From Calothrix sp. PCC 7507 (GTDB lineage Bacteria; Cyanobacteriota; Cyanobacteriia; Cyanobacteriales; Nostocaceae), in NCBI RefSeq assembly GCF_000316575.1, contig NC_019682.1, forward strand, positions 2,416,001 to 2,480,000: a stretch of DNA of 64,000 bases, read 5' to 3'. The notes under the pieces were generated by a model. The model saw only the letters and a program-made list of their open reading frames with translations, was not told the origin of the DNA and made no database searches. Shown in pieces: positions 7,514-13,228 of this stretch; within the stretch, counting starts at the first letter, position 1, and every line of letters starts with the position of its first letter. Made by a program: the position numbers and the translations under genes.

Positions 7514-8206
7514 ACTAATCGGTGGTAGATAATTCGTAATCGAATGAGTTAGGGATTTAGACCCCAACTCATTTTATTTTTGTTGCTTCTAGTGTTCTGT
7601 CCCAAAAGTTTTGAGAGATTCGTGATGTTCAGATCCCTGACTTCTTGTATACACCCGTAGGGTAGAAGTCGGGGGTCTCGCATAACTGAGATTTTGCACT
7701 ATTTTCAATAATCGTAGGATGGGCATCGCTAACCCTACGAAAACATAGTGTTTCAGGCGAAGGTGGGCACTGCCCACCCTACAAAAAATGCGTTCTTGCC
7801 ACTGGTGCAAGATGTCAGATAAGAGCAAAATTACCGTTTTCTCGCTTATCCCTGATTTGCTAACAGCATTTTTTTATACTATTTTACCTTAGTAATGATA
7901 CAGATGCGTTGGTAAGAGTACGGCATTGCCCATTCGTGTCAACTTAACATGAAATCCTTATCAGGAGGTGATTTTGAATTAAATTACCTACCATCAAGAT
8001 CCGCGTCACCCCACCCCGGCTTTGCTGACGCAAAACCTCCCCTCCCCTTGGCAAGGGGAGGGGTTGGGGGTGGGGTAAAACGCTTGTGGGATAAGCATTT
8101 GAGCTTAAGCTGACACCAATGGTCATTGCCGTGCTACTACGAGAAATCTGTCTGTATCAGCGTTTTCGTGAATTGGTATTAGGTGTGGGATGAGCTTAAC
8201 GATTTT
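7514..8206. other. Repeat-rich intergenic region
   Basis: The 693 bp between the repeat protein and mdh hold dispersed repeats rather than genes. CTAGTGTTCTGTCC at about 7589 matches one end of the element at 31570-31676. Hairpins GTAGGATGGGCATC...AACCCTACG and GGTGGGCACTGCCCACC occur around 7713-7782. A 179-bp inverted-repeat element lies at 7937-8115. Open frames here are short and consist of repeat sequence. Confidence 0.6.
7937..8115. repeat. Miniature inverted-repeat element (TGTCAACTTAA ends)
   Basis: The element begins TGTCAACTTAA and ends TTAAGCTGACA, an 11-bp terminal inverted repeat with one mismatch. Inside is a GC-rich block (ACCCCACCCC...CCTCCCCTCCCCTT) able to fold on itself. 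A partial copy in inverted orientation covers about 53838-53955 and shares both the GC block and the GTTAAGTTGACACC end. No coding capacity. Confidence 0.6.
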
Positions 8207-9178
8207 TTATTTATCAGCCCCTAGAATTTCCTCTGCCCGGTCAATATTTTGACGTACAGATGCCGCTGAAATTCTTAGTGCTGCTGTTTCTTCATCGCTG
8301 AGATGCAATTCTAAGATACTCTCAATCCCACCGCATCCTAAACGACAGGGAACGCCAATGACCAGATCCGTTAAACCGTATTCGCCTTGAAGATAGGCGG
8401 CTACTGGTAACAACCGTGACTGATTTAGTAATATCGATTCCACCATCACGCTAGTCGCAGAGGCGGGAGCAAAAAAAGCACCACCAGTTTGCATCAATTC
8501 CACAATTTCTGCGCCACCGTTACGGGTTCTTTGTGCCAAGCGTTCAATTGTGGCTGCATCCAACAGTTCTGTAACAGGAACGCCGTTCACTGTGGCGCAA
8601 CGGGGCAAGGGAACCATTAAATCGCCGTGGCTGCCCAAAACCATCGCTTTGACATCGGCGGGTAAAACTCCTAGTTCTAGGGCAATAAATGCTTCCAGGC
8701 GGGCGGAGTCTAACACGCCAGCCATACCCATAATGCGACTGCGTGGTAGTTCGGTTACTTGCCAAGCTAAATAAGTCATCACATCTAAGGGATTGGTGAC
8801 GACAATGAAAATGGCATTGGGGGAGTGGGCGATCGCATTTTTGGCTGCCTCTACCACAATTTTGGCATTGGTTTTCAGCAAGTCATCCCGACTCATCCCT
8901 GGTCTGCGGGGAAGTCCGGCGGTAATCACGACAATTTGAGAACCAGATGTATCAGCATAGTTATTTGTGCCGATAATCTGGCGATTATGTAATTCGAGTC
9001 CTCTAGCCTCCATCAAATCCAGCGCTAATCCTTGAGGCATTCCGGCAATAATATCTAGCAACACCACATCTGCCAAGTTTTTCTCAGCAATGCGCTGGGC
9101 TAGGGTACTACCAACTCTACCCGCACCGATGATGGTGACACGGGGTAAATTACACAGAATTGGGGGAGAGATAGACAT
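8207..9178 (-). CDS. mdh: Malate dehydrogenase
   Basis: NAD-dependent malate/lactate dehydrogenase family, 323 residues from the chosen start. It has the Rossmann motif VTIIGAGRVGS near the N-terminus, the substrate loop GLPRRPGMSRDDLL (its Arg-rich form favours malate over lactate) and the catalytic histidine in GSHGDLMVP. The enzyme interconverts malate and oxaloacetate in the cytoplasm. An open frame extends upstream to 9250, but the extension has no family similarity; ATG 9178 (MSISPPILCNLPR) fits the family length. It appears to be monocistronic. Confidence 0.92.
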   Translation of the reverse strand: MSISPPILCNLPRVTIIGAGRVGSTLAQRIAEKNLADVVLLDIIAGMPQGLALDLMEARGLELHNRQIIGTNNYADTSGSQIVVITAGLPRRPGMSRDDLLKTNAKIVVEAAKNAIAHSPNAIFIVVTNPLDVMTYLAWQVTELPRSRIMGMAGVLDSARLEAFIALELGVLPADVKAMVLGSHGDLMVPLPRCATVNGVPVTELLDAATIERLAQRTRNGGAEIVELMQTGGAFFAPASATSVMVESILLNQSRLLPVAAYLQGEYGLTDLVIGVPCRLGCGGIESILELHLSDEETAALRISAASVRQNIDRAEEILGADK

Positions 9179-9605
9179 AAATATTTCGTGTGTAGAGTGC
9201 GATCGTTGTTTACAGCCATCATAGAAATTAGCGATCGCTCTGAACACCAAAAATTTTTATCCTATCTCTCTTTTTACGGCTGGGGGGATGGGCGAGGAGG
9301 TGGGCGGGGATACCCCGCCCCTACTAGGTATTTTTTCCTACTAAAAAGGGGGTTTTTAGTGCAACAACCACCCTAAAAACACAAAAAATCCTGAAATCTA
9401 TATAAATTAATGGTTTCATCTATCCACTTCTGGCTTGAACACCTTAGAATGATTCTTTGAAAAGTCGAGCCGATGGGATTTGCAGCCGTTTCTAGTAGAA
9501 ATGCTCCCAAAGGATGATTTTTGTAATCTACACAACAGAGATTTCAGTAAAGATGCATCAGGGTGCATCTGTAGAGAATCTCAAGTAAACCTCAAGGAGT
9601 TTGAT
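9179..9605. other. Divergent intergenic region between mdh and hup
   Basis: This 427-bp region contains a GCGATCGC site at about 9232, a GC-rich hairpin around 9299-9323 (GGCGGGGATACCCCGCCC) typical of dispersed cyanobacterial repeats, and the upstream region of the HU gene. The open frame continues upstream of HU to 9480, but without HU similarity. No separate gene is supported. Confidence 0.5.
9594..9599 (+). promoter_or_regulatory. Ribosome binding site of HU gene
   Basis: AAGGAG lies 6 nt before ATG 9606. It decides the start in favour of MNKGELVDAV, the conserved HU N-terminus, over the longer open frame beginning at 9480. Confidence 0.8.
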
Positions 9606-9899
9606 ATGAACAAAGGTGAATTGGTTGATGCTGTAGCTGAGAAAGCTAGTGTGACTAAAAAGCAAGCGGATGCTGTTTTAAGTGCCGCTTTGGAAACGAT
9701 CATCGAGGCTGTGTCTTCTGGCGATAAAGTAACGCTGGTTGGATTTGGCTCCTTTGAATCACGGGAACGTAAAGCTCGTGAAGGTCGTAACCCCAAAACC
9801 AATGAAAAGATGGAAATTCCCGCCACCAAGGTGCCAGCATTCTCCGCTGGGAAGCTGTTTAGAGAACGGGTAGCACCCCCAAAAGGCGAGAAAGCCTAG
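9606..9899 (+). CDS. hup: HU family DNA-binding protein
   Basis: A 97-residue bacterial histone-like protein. The N-terminal helices (MNKGELVDAVAEKA, KKQADAVL) form the dimer body. The central signature VGFGSFESRERKAREGRNPKT and the arm region with PATKVPAFSAGK match the HU/IHF DNA-bending arms. It compacts the nucleoid and assists replication and recombination. The C-terminus carries a short extra tail (APPKGEKA). It is followed by a CobD-like gene on the same strand after 26 bp, perhaps by read-through. Confidence 0.95.
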   Translation: MNKGELVDAVAEKASVTKKQADAVLSAALETIIEAVSSGDKVTLVGFGSFESRERKAREGRNPKTNEKMEIPATKVPAFSAGKLFRERVAPPKGEKA

Positions 9900-9925
9900 G
9901 TTTTGATTTAGGGAACCTTTATTTG

Positions 9926-11011
9926 ATGCGGCAACCTGCACACGGGGGAAATTTAGCTTGGGCAGCAGCACTAGCTGGCTGTCCCCCTGATGCTATTGTG
10001 GATTTTTCTGCCAGTATTAGCCCGTTGGGGCCACCAAATAGCGCGATCGCTGCTATTGTGTCCCAATTTGGTAATCTTAGGCACTATCCAGACCCAGAGT
10101 ATAGCGAACTGAGACTTGCTCTGAGTCATTTCCATCAATTACCGCCTGAGTGGATTCTGCCGGGTAACGGCTCTGCAGAATTACTTACCTTAGCCGGTAG
10201 GGAGCTATCACAGTTAGCCGCAACAACGTTAATAACTCCAGCCTTTGGCGACTACTACCGAACCCTGATGGCGTACAAAGCTAAAGTACTGGAGTTTCCT
10301 GTTGATTTGACGGATCATAGTTATTTGTCATCAGTCATTAGTCATTTGTCACTTGTCCCTAACGAAGGACAAATGACGAAGGACAAAGGACTGTTACTCA
10401 ATAATCCTCATAATCCAACAGGAAAGCTTTTTTCGCGGGAATCAATTCTGCCTTACCTAGAGCAGTTTGCTTTGGTGGTGGTGGATGAGGCGTTTATGGA
10501 TTTTTTGCCTCCTGATGAGGAACAAAGTCTAATTTCGCTTGTACAGGAACATGCGAATTTAGTAGTGTTGCGATCGCTGACAAAATTTTACAGTCTGCCT
10601 GGGCTAAGACTGGGATATGCGATCGCTCACCCCGACCGTTTATCTCAATGGCAATTGTGGCGCGACCCCTGGCCGGTAAACACGCTGGCGGCTGCAGCTG
10701 CAATTGCGGCAATTGAGGATAGGGAGTTTCAACAGCAAACCTGGTTATGGCTACCACCTGCACGAAACCAACTCTTTCAGGGTTTAGCCACTATCCCAGG
10801 ATTGCAACCAGCAACAAGCGCCGCTAACTTTTTACTGGTGAAGTCACAACATTCTCCAACACAGTTGCAGCAAAAATTGCTCAAACAGCACCAAATTTTA
10901 ATCCGCGATTGCCTTAGCTTTAAAGAACTAGGCGATCGCTTTTTCCGGGTTGCTGTCAAGTCTGAGTCCGATAACCAACGCCTGCTCACAGCGCTAGCTT
11001 CAAGCGGGTGA
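9926..11011 (+). CDS. cobD: Threonine-phosphate decarboxylase (CobD-like aminotransferase)
   Basis: A fold-type I PLP enzyme of the histidinol-phosphate aminotransferase family. It opens with HGGN and DFSASISPLGPP, typical of CobD, which decarboxylates L-threonine-phosphate to (R)-1-aminopropan-2-ol phosphate for cobamide synthesis. NNPHNPTG (PLP binding), VVDEAFMDF and the Schiff-base lysine in SLTKFYSLPGLRLGY are intact. A TTG one codon earlier (9923) is an alternative start. An extra segment encoded at about 10321-10386 (SVISHLSLVPNEGQMTKDKG) is made of the dispersed CATTTGTC/GACAAATG repeat and is absent from the family pattern, yet the frame is kept. Confidence 0.85.
   Translation: MRQPAHGGNLAWAAALAGCPPDAIVDFSASISPLGPPNSAIAAIVSQFGNLRHYPDPEYSELRLALSHFHQLPPEWILPGNGSAELLTLAGRELSQLAATTLITPAFGDYYRTLMAYKAKVLEFPVDLTDHSYLSSVISHLSLVPNEGQMTKDKGLLLNNPHNPTGKLFSRESILPYLEQFALVVVDEAFMDFLPPDEEQSLISLVQEHANLVVLRSLTKFYSLPGLRLGYAIAHPDRLSQWQLWRDPWPVNTLAAAAAIAAIEDREFQQQTWLWLPPARNQLFQGLATIPGLQPATSAANFLLVKSQHSPTQLQQKLLKQHQILIRDCLSFKELGDRFFRVAVKSESDNQRLLTALASSG
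10321..10386. repeat. Heptanucleotide-type repeat inserted in cobD
   Basis: CATTAGTCATTTGTCACTTGTC is followed by the inverse-oriented GGACAAATGACGAAGGACAAAGG, so the insert can form a hairpin. The same TTTGTCA/TGACAAA words fill intergenic regions at 11098-11146, 12600-12640 and 28189-28215. The insert is a multiple of three and stop-free in the gene's frame. Confidence 0.7.
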
Positions 11012-11097
11012 GTAGGGGCAGGGGGCAGGGAGATAAGGAAGTAAAATTCCTCGTTTCCAATGCCCAATGCCCACTTGCCCTGAGCGAAGCCGAAGGG

Positions 11098-11146
11098 ATG
11101 ACAAATGACAAATGACAAATGACAAATGACAAATGACAAATGACAA
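11098..11146 (+). repeat. (ATGACAA)7 heptanucleotide repeat covering a start codon
   Basis: Seven perfect ATGACAA units run from 11098 and end directly in ATGACTAC. Because the unit is 7 nt, successive ATGs fall in successive frames. Only the seventh (11140) is in the frame of the flavoprotein gene together with its conserved N-terminus. No Shine-Dalgarno is present; the space it should occupy is repeat. Confidence 0.9.
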
Positions 11147-12597
11147 ATGACTACGATGTCGTGATTATTGGTGGTAGTTCTGTGGGACGCTATGCAGCCC
11201 TGACTGCTACCCAACTACTTGCGAAAGTTGCTTTAGTGGAACTCAACGTCAACTATGAGTTTCTTTATCATCATGTGATTAGCGATATTGGCAAACTCGC
11301 GCAACGGTTGGATGACTCTGTTGGGATTGGGATTCATTCTTCACAAGTTGATATCCCCAACAAATCGCCAATAGCCGTGGATTGGCAAGAGGTGATGCTA
11401 TATGCTCAAGGAGTCGTCTCGAATCTCGAAGAACAGAATTCTGTCGCCATCCTCGCCGCCCAAGGCGTTGATGTCATTTTCGGGAATGGTGAATTTCAAT
11501 CTTCTCCCCATTTAGCATTTGCAGTAAATGACCGCCTGCTACGCGCCCGGACTTATTTGCTAGCCAGTGGTTCACGTCCCGCGATTCCAGAGATTGATGG
11601 GTTGTCAGCCACTGGTTACTTGACTCTAGCTAATATTTGGCAGTCATTGGGTTCCCTGGTCCCAAAGATACCCCAAAATTGGGTAATTATCGGCGGTGTT
11701 CCCCAAAGCATTGAAGTAGCTCAAACTCTAGCGCGGTTGGGTTGCAATGTGACGCTAGTAGTTACACATCCATATATTTTGCCATTTGTTGATCCAGCGA
11801 TCGCTCAACTCCTGCAAGCCCAATTAGAAGCTGATGGTGTACGTATCCTCACCCAAACACCAGTAACTCAGGTGATGCGAATCGATGATAAAAAGTGGAT
11901 TCAAGCAGGAGATAAAGCAATTGAAACTGACGAAATTGTCGTAGCGACTGGACAGCAACCAAATATTGAATCCCTCAATTTGGCAGCCGTAGGTGTGAAA
12001 TGGCATCACCATCGCCTAGTAGTTAATAATAAACTGCAAACAACTAACCAGCGTATCTATGCTTGTGGTGATGTCATTGGTGGCTATGACTTTGCTAATG
12101 TCGCCAATTACGAAGCCAGAATTGCCTTAAAAAATGCACTATTTTACCCCAGACTTACTGTTAATTATCAGTGTATTCCTTCAGCCATATTTACTCATCC
12201 AACTTTAGCGCGAGTAGGCTTAACAGAAGCACAAGCAAAACGCCGATTTCAAAATGAAGTTTTAGTTTTACAGCATTATTTTAAGACAGTTACAGCATCC
12301 CAAATTCAAGGACAAACTACAGGTATCTGTAAATTCATTACCCTCCGGAATGGGGAAATTTTAGGTGCTGAGATATTGGGTGCCCAAGCCGGAGAACTAA
12401 TTAATTTAATTGCTTTGGCAATGTCTCAAAAGATAAAAATTAAGCATTTAGCCAATTTATCTCCTGTATATCCCGCTTTTGCAGAAATTATAGAAAAAGT
12501 TGCCAAAGAATGGAGCCAGCAAAAATTAAATAACAATGTTGCTTGGCAAGAATTTATCGAAGGCTTTTTCCATTTCCGCCGTGATTGGAATTTTTAG
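11140..12597 (+). CDS. Pyridine nucleotide-disulfide oxidoreductase homologue without redox cysteines
   Basis: A 485-residue flavoprotein of the dihydrolipoamide dehydrogenase/mercuric reductase family. An FAD Rossmann motif (VVIIGGSSVGRYAAL), a second nucleotide-binding motif (VIIGGVPQSIEVAQTLARLG), the FAD-contacting IYACGDVIGG and a C-terminal dimerisation domain are all present. The active-site disulfide expected near residue 40 (GGTCxxxxC in the family) is replaced by NVNYEFLYHHVISD, with no cysteine. The C-terminal catalytic His-Pro region reads SPVYPAFAE, without His. It can hardly be a classical disulfide reductase; a quinone- or NAD(P)H-oxidising role is possible. Its start codon lies in a heptanucleotide repeat. 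Confidence 0.8.
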   Translation: MTNDYDVVIIGGSSVGRYAALTATQLLAKVALVELNVNYEFLYHHVISDIGKLAQRLDDSVGIGIHSSQVDIPNKSPIAVDWQEVMLYAQGVVSNLEEQNSVAILAAQGVDVIFGNGEFQSSPHLAFAVNDRLLRARTYLLASGSRPAIPEIDGLSATGYLTLANIWQSLGSLVPKIPQNWVIIGGVPQSIEVAQTLARLGCNVTLVVTHPYILPFVDPAIAQLLQAQLEADGVRILTQTPVTQVMRIDDKKWIQAGDKAIETDEIVVATGQQPNIESLNLAAVGVKWHHHRLVVNNKLQTTNQRIYACGDVIGGYDFANVANYEARIALKNALFYPRLTVNYQCIPSAIFTHPTLARVGLTEAQAKRRFQNEVLVLQHYFKTVTASQIQGQTTGICKFITLRNGEILGAEILGAQAGELINLIALAMSQKIKIKHLANLSPVYPAFAEIIEKVAKEWSQQKLNNNVAWQEFIEGFFHFRRDWNF

Positions 12598-12721
12598 TTT
12601 GTCATTTATTATTTGTTATTTGTCATTGGTCATTTATCATTATGTCATTCTTCTTGTCCCAATCCCTAATCCCCAATCCCCATTGCCCCTTATCCCCAGC
12701 TACGGTGTGTTGATTTTTTTC

Positions 12722-13081
12722 TCATGCAGAGGCGCGGAGGAGGAGGGGAGTTTGGGTTTTGTTTGCACGTTTATACCGATCGCTTTGGCGTTTGTTACTT
12801 CTGTCTTCACGTTTGTTGCTTCTGTGAACCCATTCATAAGTTCTGTTTAAGCGTTTGTCGCTAATGCATAAACGGATGTTGAAAACGTGTACCCATTCAT
12901 AAGTTCCGTTTAAGCGTTCGTTGCAAATGTATAAACGGATGTTGAAAAAGTGAAGGCGTTTGTTAGTTTTGTTTTCCCGTTTGTTGCAAACGTGTTCGCG
13001 TTTATGAGAAATGCGTAGACATTCAGGGGAAATGTGGAAGGCGATATCTATGACGGGCGTAGCTACAGCACTTTTGAGCAA
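12722..13081 (-). CDS. Possible heptapeptide-repeat protein (doubtful gene)
   Basis: A 119-codon open frame starting with TTG and lacking a visible ribosome site. From residue ~20 to ~109 it reads as consecutive seven-residue units such as CNKRENK, TNKRLHF, FNIRLYI, CNERLNG, TYEWVHV, SDKRLNR and SNKREDR, with Arg at the fixed third or fourth position. The underlying DNA has a constant 21-nt period over 13 units with no indels or stops. Substitution without frame loss argues for coding. The weak start and the repeat-rich surroundings argue for a non-coding minisatellite. No known family. Confidence 0.35.
   Translation of the reverse strand: MLKSAVATPVIDIAFHISPECLRISHKREHVCNKRENKTNKRLHFFNIRLYICNERLNGTYEWVHVFNIRLCISDKRLNRTYEWVHRSNKREDRSNKRQSDRYKRANKTQTPLLLRASA
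12768..13040. repeat. Degenerate 21-bp minisatellite, 13 units in exact register
   Basis: An anchor word of CGTTT/CATTC/CGGAT type recurs at 12768, 12789, 12810, 12831, 12852, 12873, 12894, 12915, 12936, 12957, 12978, 12999 and 13020, each exactly 21 bp apart. Units differ at up to half of their positions. A longer block (ACCCATTCATAAGTTC to GGATGTTGAAAA) is repeated at a 63-bp distance, showing amplification of three units together. Confidence 0.85.
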
Positions 13082-13154
13082 AGATTAATTAGGGTGATCG
13101 CACAGAGTACCTGTCTTCCCTAAGGGTAGGGCGATCGCACTTTGAATATACAAG

Positions 13155-13180
13155 GGTGCGTTGTCGCCAAGCAACGCACC
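13155..13180. terminator. Hairpin downstream of putA (1)
   Basis: GGTGCGTTG and CAACGCACC form a perfect 9-bp stem with an 8-nt loop. With the similar hairpin at 13194-13221 it probably stops putA transcription. It also belongs to a common dispersed GTGCGTT repeat. Confidence 0.5.
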
Positions 13181-13193
13181 TTGAATTGTTGAC

Positions 13194-13221
13194 GGTGCGT
13201 TAAGCTTCGTGATAACGCACC
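13194..13221 (-). terminator. Hairpin downstream of putA (2)
   Basis: GGTGCGTTA and TAACGCACC form a perfect 9-bp stem with a 10-nt loop, 8 bp past the putA stop codon. No long U-tract follows, so termination efficiency is uncertain. Confidence 0.5.
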
Positions 13222-13228
13222 CTACGGG

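Noticed and set aside
7229-7567. 112-codon minus-strand hydrophobic repeat frame
   Set aside because: Antisense shadow of the 57-bp repeats; the plus-strand frame has the better start and ordinary composition.
12600-12720. Possible CRISPR-like repeats (TTTGTCATT/CCCCAAT)
   Set aside because: Units are 7 bp without spacers; these are heptanucleotide repeats, not a CRISPR array.
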